A stretch of DNA of 64,000 nt, from assembly GCF_000247695.1 (NCBI RefSeq), contig NW_004624795.1:9930265-9994264 (forward strand), written 5' to 3'. Both the position numbers and the translations under genes were made by a program. The notes beneath the pieces were generated by a model. The model was not told the DNA's origin, ran no database searches, and saw only the letters and a list, made by a program, of their open reading frames with translations. Shown in pieces: positions 14,511 through 26,169 of this stretch. Position 1 is the first letter of the stretch. Every line of letters starts with the position of its first letter. This DNA is from Heterocephalus glaber (Eukaryota; Chordata; Mammalia; Rodentia; Bathyergidae).

Positions 14511-14835
14511 CTGTCAGCTTTCTGTCATTGTGACTACATAACTGAGAAAAACCACTTAAAAGAGAAAAGAAATATTTTTTTGGCTCACTGTATCAGAGGT
14601 TTCAATTCATGGTTGGCCAGGAATAAGGGAGAAACATCATGATGGAAAGAGTTGATGCAAAACGCTGCCCACCTCATGGTAGCTGCAGAGTGAAAGGGAA
14701 AGAGCCGGAGAGGAAAGTACCAGGGACCAGATACACTCCCCAGGGTTGCACTCCCATGACCCACCCAGAGTGTGCTAGTCTCTTAGGCCTCTCCCAAGCC
14801 AGTCAAATGGACAATGAAGATTAACCTTCATAACA
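14511..14835 (-). repeat. MaLR-like LTR
   Basis: 'cagctttctgtcattgtgactacataactgagaaaaacc', then 'ggctcactgtatcagaggtttcaattcatggttgg' and 'aaacatcatgatgga', is the same arrangement as the LTRs at 12127, 19376 and 49430. The 61-codon frame at 14639 lies within it and is not a gene. Confidence 0.75.
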
Positions 14836-15277
14836 TGTTTCAGTGTAACAGGAAAAGACTATTCTGGAAGTTAGAACATATGGTTCAATCTTGGCTTGAA
14901 GGCTCTAGTACCTGGGAGAGAGAAGGCTCTTCTGACTCTCTCTGCGAGTCAGCATTGTCATTATGGCTAGGTAACCACTGCAGGTATGAAGCTCTACATA
15001 TAGCCAGGACCACATCAAATCTCATTTATTTTCTCCACATTGTCTTAACTTTGCTCTTGTCATTGTTGTTGTTTAAATGTTTAAATATATATATATTTAT
15101 AATTTAATTCATGTCAGGTCCTGAATGTTTCTGGTATATTAAGTTTTCCAATGACTGGAAATGTGTGTATGCCCAACAAAATTTAATAAAATAGTGAACC
15201 AACTGAATCCTACACAGGGAATTTTATTTAAAAATTTGACTAGTTATTATAAGAAACACTTCAGCTAGAAGTTATTT

Positions 15278-15917
15278 CTAGGGTAGCATCTTGAATTTCT
15301 ATAAAAACAAAACCTTTCATCTTAGAAGAAGGACTAGCAAAAAGAGGACCCGAATCTTTTCTTTCTGAATGTCATGGTCTCCCCCATTCAAAAGATCAGT
15401 TTTAAAGTGTCTTTCATTTGAATTTCTTGCTCTTCCAGCTCTGACAGTTTATCTGAGTCAGGAACTACAACTTCATCTTCATTTTCATGTAGAAAGCTAC
15501 AGATCATGTTGCGTCTATAGGAGAAGTCATTACATTTCATTTGTAGCCATCTTACCCGACTTCTGTTTTCTTCCTTCCTTCTTTTTTTTGGGTCAGAAAA
15601 TTTCTTGTCATGCTGAGCTTTTTCATTGTATGTCATTTATATTTTAATACTGTTTTACTGTTGCCTTTTCTGTCCAACATTATCTTCAAATATAACACAG
15701 GTTCCCTGAGTTTTCATAAACTCCCAAACAAAGACATAACTTTCCAATTGCAGAATGATTCTTTCAATGTCAATTCCGAAATCCAGCATTCATTTTTATA
15801 TTTTGAGAGTGTCTGAATCAGTAATTCCTGAGAGTTCCTCCAGAATCACTGTTCTGCTTCCTCCAACTGCTGCTCTGTATCTTCCTGACTCAGCTTGCTT
15901 CTGCTGCCATTGGCCAT
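15278..15917 (-). pseudogene. GTF3C6P: GTF3C6 processed pseudogene (TFIIIC 35 kDa subunit)
   Basis: The parental protein is a small subunit of TFIIIC, which recognises internal Pol III promoters. On the minus strand, pieces in shifting frames follow the GTF3C6 protein in order. They are an acidic Gln/Glu N-terminus after ATG 15917-15915; VILEELSGITDSD; GIDIERIILQLESYVF with GTCVIFEDNVG; KTVLKYK-stop-HTMKKLSMTR; WLQMKCNDFSYRRNMIC; FLHENEDEVVV; LEEQEIQMKD; then KDSGPL and a final MLP before the stop at 15280-15278. The span is 640 bp, against about 640 expected for a 213-residue CDS, so the introns are absent. The frame changes at least four times and there are several stops, including one where the parent has Cys (KYKCHT). 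An AATAAA-like signal lies just beyond the stop (15228-15223). I found no clear tail or target duplications, so this copy is older than the PRKAG2 one. The longest open piece is 15636-15388. Confidence 0.9.
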
Positions 15918-17754
15918 CCTCCATGTTTCAGTCACTAGCTAGGCCTGCTCAGAGCTGCCATCTTGAGTGCAGGCAGTCTAACTTGGGCTAGTGGGCAGTA
16001 CTCTCTAGAGGACAGTCTTAGGGTGCCCTACTGTACCACAGTTCCTGCATGTGAAACTGCAGTTCCAGGTGATATGTTAGCAGTCAGCTGTCCACTCAGG
16101 ACAGCCCTGTTCTGTGAGGCCCACAGTCCCTGTCCACATGAGCCATTCAGATCTGTAGTCCCTATTCTTTGCAATGATCCCACCTCCTCTGCCATATAAT
16201 ATTTCCTATGGACCAGCCACAGATCTCCACACATCACATACCCTTTTTCTCAACCTTTCCCCTGGCCTATGAAACTATCTTTCTAAGCTGACAGGCAAAA
16301 CAAATGTAATATTGTTTTCTTGGAATTGATCACAGCTCACTTACAAATTACCACTTTGTTTAAAGAAGAAAGCATAAAACTCAGTAACAGTAATTCAATT
16401 TTATCCATCTAAACCTATTTACATAAAGTTTACCTTATTGAAAGTTCAAATTTTCTATTATGTTCATTTTTCCCCCTCAAAATCGTTCCTCTGTTCTCAA
16501 GTAGCAGTGAGACCCATGAACTGGCATGGAGTAGGAAAGGGCCCTCTCCCCTGTGCTGCCCTCTGAGTCCCTTTTGGCCTTCTCTGACATATTTCACTGC
16601 TTTTCTGGTCACTAAGCATCCCGGTATTGGTGCCCACTCAACTGTGGTTGGTCCCATCTGGTCATTTCGGCATCTGATGACACCAGCTGCTGCAATCTAT
16701 GGCTCCTGCCAAATCCTTCAGGGTTGCAGATCTCAAATGTGACCTTTTTGTGCCAGCTCCTGGCCTCTACCAAACCACCAATTCCCTGTAAATTTCTGTA
16801 ACACTTGGGGACCAGGGTGCTCTGGCTGCTGGAATGTACAGAGCTGTATGATGATGAATTTAAGGGTTCTTACACATGGGTACCTTCTTGAATAAGAAAC
16901 CAGATTACCATATAAGAAAGTGTTTCTGGGAGGATTTAAAAAATATTATCCTGTTACAGTGATATCTGAAATATTACCTACCAAAATACTTAGCTGAGCC
17001 TTAATATCCCCCTTTATAGAAAGAAAAGCTTGTGCGTATCTACTCCAAGATCCTTTCCATTTTTAAACTCACTGTTTAAAAATTCTTTGCTCAATTAGCA
17101 CCTAGGAAGAAGTCCAGTGTTCCAAATGGATATGTCAAGAACAGGCCATATGAAAGTAGAAAACAGGTGGAAACAGAATAGCAATTGGTGTTAGAAGCAA
17201 TGGAAACTAGCAAAGAATACCTAGCAAAGTTGTCAGGGAAGGCAACAGATAAAATGAAAGAGATAACATTTGAGAACTTACCAAGTGTTTAGGTCAAAAG
17301 AGTATGTAAGATGGTAACAAGAGCCCAAACACAGAGCAAAGATTAGACAAGTGATGTCAGTCACTGGGGAAAATGGAGTACAGAAAGGCAGGGTTCTCAT
17401 CATATGAAGATGAGAGTAAGTGTCAGATCACAAAGCCTGAGAGCACTTAGGTCCAGTAAACAAGACAGAAGTTGAAGTTTTGAGAACTGGGGCAAAAGAT
17501 CAGAGCAAGGGCAATGGCAAGAAAAACCAGATTCTGAATTTTGAAGTGTTAGGTTCGGGCTCCTTAAAGCTCTCCTGCTCAGGAATAAGTTCAAGAGTCT
17601 TTAACCAACTGTCATCAGAAAACACGGTCAAGTAACCTAGCTGTGAGAACAAGCTGGAAACCAGGCACAATCAGACTTAATTTGCAATATGTTTGGGGGA
17701 TTCCATTATTAACTCTAATACAAGAGGTTTTTAAAGATCTGTAGCCCTTTTTAA
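15918..17754. other. Flank of the GTF3C6 copy, otherwise unrecognised
   Basis: Up to about 16250 the sequence is moderately GC-rich and could include former 5' UTR of the retrocopy, but I cannot fix the boundary. Beyond that I see no gene or confidently named repeat. Confidence 0.4.
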
Positions 17755-17972
17755 AAGAAGCTTATTGGTACATTTTAAGTATACATTATGATCACATTCA
17801 TCATTGGGAATTTTTACCTGTACATGATTTATCTTGGTTCTTGTTTTTCCCCCAATCCCCTTCCCTTCCTTCCAGCCCTCCACACCTCTCTATTTACAAA
17901 CACTTTGTTTCTGTTTTTCCCTTCTTTTCTCATTTTTTAAATTTCCCTACTTCCCTTTCCCCTTTTAAAATA
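17755..17972 (-). repeat. L1 3' end fragment
   Basis: 'cttattggtacattttaagtatacatt', then 'tgtacatgatttatcttggttc' and a polypyrimidine stretch, parallels the 3' end of the L1 at 8152-8400 base for base in long runs. Only the 3' UTR is present. Confidence 0.85.
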
Positions 17973-19189
17973 AAAAATGCGTGTCAACACTCTGGGAGAC
18001 AATTTTTGTTTTATGTCATAATTATAATCCACATTATATAGAGTACAAACAGTATACAACTTTTCTGAAAATGTTCATGTTCTAGTCATTTATATTTTTG
18101 CATATATAATATTGCATATATATGGAAAAATGCACAAATCATGATGAGTTACTGCAATGTAACTACACCTATATAACCCTACCCAGGTCACAAATAAACA
18201 TGGCTCTCCTCCTGCTTCAGTCTAAGCACTTAAATGAAATTATTAAGTGTGTTTTAAGAAAGAGAACTGTTCCCATTAAGGATCAGAAGCAAATTTTAGA
18301 ATGGTCAAAAAGTGCAGAAATCAGTGACAAAGCTAATGGGAAGCCAGTTCTAAATTAATAATTATACCAACTCCAGGCTTTCATGGAAAGGAGGTAGAAG
18401 GCAGAGTGCAGTCAGGTGGAAGGAAGATAACCTCGCCATGGAAAAGCACCCTTTAGTCATGCTTTTTTTTTTCATTTATGATGTGCAGGTGAAAGGAGCC
18501 CTATAATGTTATTTGAAAGTAGACTTGAGTGGGTTAAAAATGTATATTGTAAACTTAGGGCAACCAGGAGAAATTTTTAAAAGAAGTAACAACTAGCTTA
18601 CTTGTAGATACGGTGTCTAGAAGTGAAAGACTACATGTTTGCCAGTCTTTTGAATTCAAACACATGAAGCAATGCCAAATATTACACCGTACAGTCTATG
18701 TATTGTCATTCAGTTACACTCTAAATGAGAGCCACAGCCAGCTCTGTTTGTGGGCTAAGCATGTTACAAATGGGATAAGCAACCAGATGGCCATGCAAAG
18801 GGGCAGGCATACATACATACATACCCACTGTTGCCATGTGGTATAAATGCAAATGAAGTATAATTTGATGGAAACGTATAAGGACACATGAGCATAAGTT
18901 CTTATTAATTATTGGAGTAACTGGAGTATATATAAATGCAAATATCTTTAGAAAAGAAACTGTATTTGTAATGCTCTACATAAGTTGTTCTCAAAATGTG
19001 ATCTACCCTACTACTGCCATGGACTGGCAGTATCAGCTGCAACTAGAAATGTATAAATTCTTGAACTCACTCCAACAGATCTTGGACTTACTTGATTTCC
19101 CTTAAGACTTCCTATCTGATGCAGGAAATATTTACAGTCATGTTCTTTAATCCCCAAGTGGAATCTTTCTGATATTGATTTCTACTTTG
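17973..19189. other. Intergenic stretch with short simple repeat
   Basis: It contains an (ATAC)n tract at 18808-18824. No gene or RNA gene was recognised. Confidence 0.55.
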
Positions 19190-19375
19190 ACTCCATTATA
19201 TAGAGAACATATTTTATTATTTCACTTGTTAAATTTGTTAAGGTTTTTTTTTAACCTAATCGTTTAGGGTATAGTCAGTCTTGGTGAATGTTTCATGTGC
19301 ATATGAAAAGAATATATATCCTGACATTATCTGGATGACACGTACTATCCATTAGATCCTGCATTATCAGTCAGC
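19190..19375 (-). repeat. Ancient L1M ORF2 segment, part 1 of 3
   Basis: The segment is the antisense of an L1M ORF2 reverse-transcriptase-downstream region (for example 'gggtatagtcagtcttggtgaatgtttcatgtg'). It stops at an inserted LTR and continues at 19736 and 20230. Confidence 0.7.
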
Positions 19376-19735
19376 TTTCCCATTGCTAGACACAATATCT
19401 AGGACTCACAGTTTAAAAGAGGAGAGTGTAATTTAGCTCAAGGTTTGGAAAGATTCAGTCTATACTCAGATGGCTCCAAGGCAGGAACGCCATGGAGGAA
19501 GGGCACAGTGTGCAAAGCTGCTTAATTCATTGTGGCTGGGAAGCAGAGCAGGGGAACTGAGAAGAATGGGCAAGAGGCCATATACGGCACCCAAAGTCTT
19601 GTCTCTGCAAGCCATGCTGACACACCCAGGAGTGAGCTTTAATAATCAAGTACTCATTTCCTAATCTAATTAAATTGAAAAGTCAGGGTTAGTGGTCACA
19701 GATCCCTCTGATTGACAATCATGTGGAGTTCATCA
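19376..19735 (-). repeat. MaLR-like LTR inserted in L1M
   Basis: 'agtcagctttcccattgctagacacaatatctagg', a segment of 'aaggtttgg...tcagatggctccaaggcagg' type and 'catggaggaagggcacag' follow the MaLR pattern of 12127 and 14511. It separates two collinear pieces of L1M. The 3' boundary is approximate. Confidence 0.7.
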
Positions 19736-19856
19736 AAATTCTTGCTGATTGTCTAGTGATTCTACCAATTATTGAAATAGCAGTGCTTATCTAACTACAA
19801 TTATAAATGTGTCAGTTTTTCCTTTCAGTGCAGTCATTTTTGGATTCATGGATCTT
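19736..19856 (-). repeat. Ancient L1M ORF2 segment, part 2 of 3
   Basis: 'gattctaccaattattgaaa' and 'ttcctttcagtgcagtcatttttgg' are antisense L1M ORF2 sequence that follows on from part 1. Confidence 0.7.
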
Positions 19857-20229
19857 ATGCTTTATATCTAGATGTCCCTCAAGAGCCTCACCTGCTCGTG
19901 GGCAGAGTTTTTGAAAGGTGATTAGATCATGGGGGCCTTGGCACTGACTGTGGTGAGGGTGTGGGGCCCAGTTACTGGGGATGTGGCCCGGAAGGGCTGT
20001 CTCCCTCCAGGTTCCTCCCTTGATCTTTGTTTCCCCAGCTCTCGGCCCTGAGCAGCTCTCCTCAGCTGGGCCCCAACATAACCCTCCAGTACGCCTGCCT
20101 GCCTTGGAGCCAGCGGACTATTGACTGAAAGCTCCAGTACCTGTGAGCTAGAGTAAATCTTCCCTCCTTTAAGTGGCCAGTGTGCTGGGTATTTTCTCCC
20201 AGGAAGAAGGGAAGTAACTAAGACAATGG
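19857..20229 (+). repeat. MaLR-like LTR inserted in L1M, sense orientation
   Basis: It begins near 'ttatgctttatatctagatgtccctcaagagcctcacc' and runs through 'ggtgattagatcatgggggcc' to 'gagtaaatcttccctcctttaagtgg' and 'ggaagtaactaagaca'. This is the same layout as the solo LTR at 63704-63952, in the opposite orientation to its neighbour at 19376. It is GC-richer than its surroundings. Confidence 0.78.
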
Positions 20230-20545
20230 ACATTGAAGTTCTGTTGTATGAATGTAAACATTCAGGATTGTTACATCCTTTTGTTGAATTGACTTTGCAT
20301 TGTTATTTGATATTCCTTAGTTCCAGTAGTTTTCTTTGTCTATAATCTGCATTGTATTACCTTAAATATAGCCATCCCAACTTCTTTAGACTAGTGTTAA
20401 TCTACTTTATTGTTTTCATTCTGCCATGTTCAACCCATCCACATATCATTACATTTGAAATCAATTTTCACTGGCTAGCATATAATTGGGTTGTGTATTT
20501 TTAACCCATCCTACAAACTTCTGCCATCATTTCCAGACTGCTACT
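20230..20545 (-). repeat. Ancient L1M ORF2 segment, part 3 of 3
   Basis: 'ttgaagttctgttgtatgaatg' and 'attcaggattgttacatcctt' continue the antisense L1M ORF2 sequence interrupted at 19857. The right edge is approximate. Confidence 0.75.
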
Positions 20546-22181
20546 GAACCAACTCAGTTACATTTTATATCAGGTATTATATTTTTTAAAATTTCAATAT
20601 TGAAAGTAAATTGTCCAGCCTCAGTCATGCCTTCAGAGGATGGCAGTCAACACCTTGGTGGAACGCTATGAAGAGCAACCATGAGCCATAATCGCTCATC
20701 CATGCCATTGCTGGCTGACTGACCCAGAATTTCTAAGACAATAAATGTTTGTTGTTTTAAGCTAGAGTCACAATGAATGTTGGTTTTCAATAATAGATTT
20801 AAAAATACACACTTCGTACTGCCTGTATTAAATTTTACATGCGTATTTAGGACAGGAGGAGTTCGGGGATTTATAATGAAATAGACTACTTTTATCAAAT
20901 GGATTGGGCCTCAGGAAAATTATGTGTAAAAACATATTAGTTAAAATAACTTCAAGATGTTTTGCTCTTTTCTGGAAGAGGAAGTCTGTATTTCCCAACC
21001 TACTATGATAGAGATGAGCAATGTCCTGAAAACCTAACTTTATTTATTCCATGAATTATATCTTCAGACCACCATGTGAATATATTTCTCTGACGAGAGC
21101 CTCTACATATCAGTTATAACTTGGTGGTGGAACATTGGCTTCTTACGTTTCCTGGTTTAAACAGTCTAAGCTACAAGTTCTCCTTCCCTATTCCAATTAA
21201 GAATCTGGAACCTGAAAACTCCTATGGGCAAGAAACACATCTTTTATTCAGGAGATCTGGCAAACATCTAATTAGAGTTATTTTTTTGGTCTCAGGTCTC
21301 TGTCCACCTAGAAAACTACCAAAATATTTGAACCACAAAATAAGTCCTCAAGAGCTCAAGCTTTTTTCACATTGAACTTATAACCTCAAATCATCAAGAC
21401 CCCAGATACATAAGACTAGAATCATGAGGGCTTATTTGATCTGATAATTAAAATAACCATCTCATATTACAAATCATCCTTGTTACTCTGTCACAGCCTT
21501 CTATCCAAGTAGAGAAAATCAATAACAAAATGACCAAATACGTAATTTCTTCTTTTAAAAACCCCAACTGCATTGAAAAACCTCTGGATATTTTCAAAAT
21601 CAATGTTGCTGGTTTGAAATGTTTGAAAGTACCTGTTCCCAACATAAACTGTCCAGATGTGAGGTGATGTTATAGTTTATTCTCAGACTAAAGAGATAAT
21701 ATCTGGGCATTCTGTGTCTATGAGGTCTTCGTTATGCTTCTGTCATTCAAAGTCATACAAAGGAAACGTAATTTTTGTGTATCCATGCCCTGCTCTGACA
21801 GATGGAAGCACAGCAGGTAGGTAAACATTGGCATTTTCTTCCATGAATGCCTTCAAAGGAAAGGTCAGAGATAAGATAGTAAGAAAAGTCAATGCAGATT
21901 AGGTAGAACATCTGCCTAAATAGGATAATAGAGGAAATATGCATTGCATTTTCAAATAGAATTTTCTTTTGCAGGTTATCAAAGAGCATCTGCTTAATCC
22001 TGTGTTCCTTGCAGCATACCATGTTAGTTTTCAGGTCAAAGTGAATAGCTTGATAAAGTACAATTAGCCACAAAGAATAATATCTCCTCCCCTCTTTCTC
22101 CTTGCAATTTCCTAATCTTGTTTGCATCAGGGAAGTCATTATTACTATTAGAAACTAACCCAATTTAAGAAAGAAGGCTGC
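20546..22181. other. Intergenic stretch, possible LTR trace
   Basis: 'gacaataaatgtttgttgttttaagc' near 20738-20763 resembles the 3' part of an old MaLR LTR in sense. Otherwise no gene was recognised. The 128-codon minus frame at 21753-22139 has no similarity I know. Confidence 0.4.
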
Positions 22182-22268
22182 TTTTTTTTTTTCCTGGGGT
22201 ACTAGCAGCTAAACCCAAGGCCTTGTGCAAGGTAAGTTTATGCCCTACCACTGAGCATCAGCCTCAGG
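22182..22268 (-). repeat. Old ID/tRNA-like SINE
   Basis: A T run, then 'cctggggtactagcagctaaacccaaggcctt', ends near 'gccctaccactgagcatcagcc'. Its reverse complement has a tRNA-like A-box (GCTCAGTGGTAGGGC) and an A tail. Diverged. Confidence 0.7.
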
Positions 22269-25200
22269 AGGAAGGCATTTTAAAAGAAGTAGTCTTCAAA
22301 CTACTAAGTTACAGTTTCAAATCTGCAACAGCAAGTTAGAATTTCCAGGGATCAAATCAGGATTTTGAATCGACCACTCTTGGTAAACCAAAGAGCTAAG
22401 AAATAAAGAAACCAGGTCAATATGATTTTTGTGTTAGATATTCTGCTTCTTCTCTTTTGAAGCATTTAATGCTTCTCACGTCCCTCCCTAAATAATTTCA
22501 CTTCTTCAGTTTTCATGTCAGAGGAAGACTCTGGCTTTCTCATTTCTACTATCTTTCTCCTTATTGGGCATAATGGACCCTTCCATTTTAGGGATCTCTT
22601 TCAAATAGGGTGGCTGATCTCTAAATACACACCCACCCACTATTTATGCGTTTTGTAATTTTTCATTGCATTCTGGTCAATGAGTATGAAAGGACAGTGA
22701 AAGCTAAACCATAATATTGCTATGATTGTTTTGTTTTGTTTTGAGAAAGTGAGTCTTTCCCTGTGTTTGGAAGTTAGGTTAGAAGGTTGACCATCTGCAT
22801 AACTCCAAGAGTTGCTTTGCCTTGGGTGGGCTGTAATTTTAATTAGATTGACTTTACTTTATTAGCTCAGATTTCCTGCAGAAGCTCATATCAGTGATCC
22901 ATCCCTCCGATTGTTAAAGTGTTTTGAAATGGAAATGGGGTTGAGTCATATTTTCTGATATTTCTGGCTCATCTTTTAATTCAAAACCAGGAGGATCACA
23001 GAATCTAAATACTATGAAAATTTGCAAGTTTGTGTAAAATAAAAACAGTCTTCTTTCTAGTCTCTCCTCTACATATTCCTGGCAAAAATTTTGGTGGGAG
23101 AAGCTCTAGCAAAGGAAGGTAATTTCAGGTTGAGTCGGGTTATGTTCAGATACCAATTCAATTTAACACCCTGCCATTTAAAATCTCAACTGGTTTCTCC
23201 TCACCTGTGACATCTCTTAATATGTTAATTGTGTCAACTGGACCTACTGAAACCAGACACTTTCCCTTGGGTCTTAATCTTCTGGCTGTCAAACTCAGTG
23301 AAGGCTTCCTCGTTTACTTCATATCCCCCTAAAAGATATAATTTTTGTATTATGTGTTTTTCTTTCTTGTTACCATAGTAACAAAGTTCTTTTGCAGTTG
23401 GAAGCAAAAATCCGCTCCTATCAGAGATGCTGATTCATCAACCTATAGACCTTACTTTGAGACATCTGATGTACAGTCAAAACTAGATTCAGCTAGAGTG
23501 ATAACTAGAAACTGTTTTACATTCCCTGAAGCCTGAGGCATGTATATAATGGAAAATTTTCTCATCTTATTAAGATATTGGAAATATAGAGCACTAGGAC
23601 TCCTATGAAAAACATTCTTTCCTGTTTTAAATGGATTTCATCACAAGTTTTAATACTGGTTACTAGGAGCTGAACCCTCTTCTCTGTATTTTAAGTGCCG
23701 AACTAAGACTTGTCTTCAAAATGTGCATAGCAAAGTTACATCTATTTTCCCTCAAAAAAAACTTAAAAAGACATTAAAAATTAATACATTCTTTCTCTAT
23801 TATGCTAAACAAGGAATAAGGTCTGTCTACAATACTGCCTGGCACTTTGTGAACACTCAGTACCTATTTTTAATGATTGAATGGTACCGCTACTCTGATT
23901 CCTTCCATTTGTCTCCCCATCTCTCCAAATCTGAGCCAGAATAATCATTATTTTCTTCGACATTTTTTATTTAAAAACTTTTTAGTAGTCAATTTTCCCT
24001 ACAGTTTAAATGTCCAATTTGTCACCATGGGCTTAAGCAGTGTGTTTCTAGGGTGCCTCTTTGCATATGTGTATATGCAAAGTGAACTGGAAGAATATTC
24101 TCTAGGTTTCCCAAACATGATGATCCCTGACTTTCTGTCTCTAGGCAATTTTGTATGCTACAAGTGGAAACAATCTTTTCTTACTGCACTCTTATCCAAA
24201 TCCCATGCATCATTCAATACTCATTTCAGATCCTACTATTACATTGATATGCAGCCTGATCCTTAAAACTGGACATGATGCTTTGCTCCTTATGCAGTAC
24301 TGCATACAGCATATCCCTCTAAAATGTGTGCTTAGTTTTATGTTGTATTAATGGCTATTTTTGGTTTGCTTGTTTCGGAAACCAGAGCTGGAGCTGCTGG
24401 AGGGTAGGGACCATGCTGACTCATGTCTATGTCCCATGCCACCGCATTCTCACTGGCAATAATTACGTTGCAGTAGCTCTAGTAATATATATGTGTGTAT
24501 ATATATTTCCTTAAAATACAAGAATATTACATTTGAAAAAGTACTGGTAGCCATAAGTTTCCGTGTACCCACCTCACGTATGTCCTATACAAAATATATC
24601 AAGCTCCAGAAAGTTGAATTGAATTGAGCTTCATCAAATTTAAAACAAACCAAAATATAAAATATTAAAGCAACATTTATGGAAACAGTCCCATGCTAAA
24701 AAAGATTGAGCATAATTTAAGTAAGGGAAAATATATATATATCCCACAAATTCCAAGTGTTTTCCATTTGATGGCCACATTCCTTTTGATTTTCTGCTTT
24801 AATTTTCTCTTGAATGCAATAGCCCTAATGGAGTTAACCAAGACAAAGTTTTATTCATTTTAATGAGTCTGTTAGGGTATAAATGTAAAGTTATTGAGAA
24901 TTGATGTGACTAAGACATTTCAGGACATGCATTATTACCCAATTATGCATCTTCCAGTAATCAACACTTTTATATATTCTTATTCTAGGCCTTTTGAATA
25001 GCTTTAAAAACATTAATTCATTCATTAAAATTAATGCCAAACTTTAATTCTGAGCATATTGTACAATATTTTAGCTTGCAGAACAGCTGCTTCCCTGTAA
25101 GCAATCAGATGGTATTGTTGACACCACGAAGTGCCACATTTACATACCTTTGTGTCTTTCCTCAAGGAATATCAGTGAGTCTGTGTAGCATCCTCAAGAG

Positions 25201-26169
25201 AAAGGCAACAAGTGAAGAGGCCTGGGAGGGTGGTAAGTGGCCGGCCATAAAACAAAAGGGTCCTAGTGCTCACCTTGTGACAAATAAGTCCACAAGGCTC
25301 ACTACAGAAGTAGAGCTGTATGAACACACATAAATGATTCACCTCCAATTCTATTTTGTATTCAGTTTCAGGTGCTCTAAAGCTGTTCTTTTATTTTGTA
25401 GGTCTGCTTGGAATTCATCAGAGACAACCAAGGCTGGCATTGAAAGACTCAATACTCCTCTGAGTAACAGTTCCCAGGTCACCTCGAAGCTTCTCCTGTG
25501 TACCACCGCACTGCCTCTCTAACAAGTAGAGCATCCTGTGAGCCACGTGTTTACATGTGTATCTGCAGATCAGCAGGGCCCAGCGGGATCAGAGGACTTT
25601 GAATTAATACTTTTGCAAAGGAAGTCAGTATTAATCTATAGCCTCAAACTTAGATGGAATCATAATCAGCCTCCTGGAGAATAGATAGAAACAACTTTTA
25701 AACCAAATTCTCAGCATAAGGAAAATGTTGAAATACTCAAAATATATATTTGTTTTATCTCTCTGTCTTTATATATATGGGGGGGATGTGCTCGTGTGTG
25801 CACATGTGTGTGTCACTCTGGCAGTTATGGATGACTACACTGTTATTTAGTGCCCAGACAGAATTTGGGCTAAAAGACAAATTACATTTAAATCTATTAA
25901 ATAATCAAATTCTCTCTGCCAATTAAAAATCTTAATTCTAATTCTTCACATTCAGGGAAATTTCAACCATCCATTTCGTAACTTTATTCAGTATGATATA
26001 ATGGAAAGATCAGTAGATGGAGAATCTGGGCAGCTACCCAAAAGCATAGCTCTAGGGACACTGCAATACTTACAGATGAGGAAGAGTAGGAGTGGACAGT
26101 GGAAACTGGACTTTGAGCCTCCAATGATGCTGGAGAAACACATTTAAAGGTAAGGACAATCAAATTTCA
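22269..26169. other. AT-rich intergenic stretch
   Basis: It holds short (AT)n and (TG)n runs (24487-24505, 24729-24741, about 25768-25812). Frames such as 23877-24266 are unrecognised and AT-rich. No RNA gene was seen. Confidence 0.5.

Noticed and set aside
15388..15636. 82-codon minus frame as a stand-alone gene
   Set aside because: It is one in-frame piece of the GTF3C6 processed pseudogene; neighbouring pieces lie in other frames.
17761..17972. Flanking duplication CTTTTAAAA around the L1 3' end
   Set aside because: The match is short and low-complexity, so I could not distinguish it from chance.
21753..22139. 128-codon minus frame
   Set aside because: No recognisable motif, AT-rich composition and no retroposon marks; probably chance.
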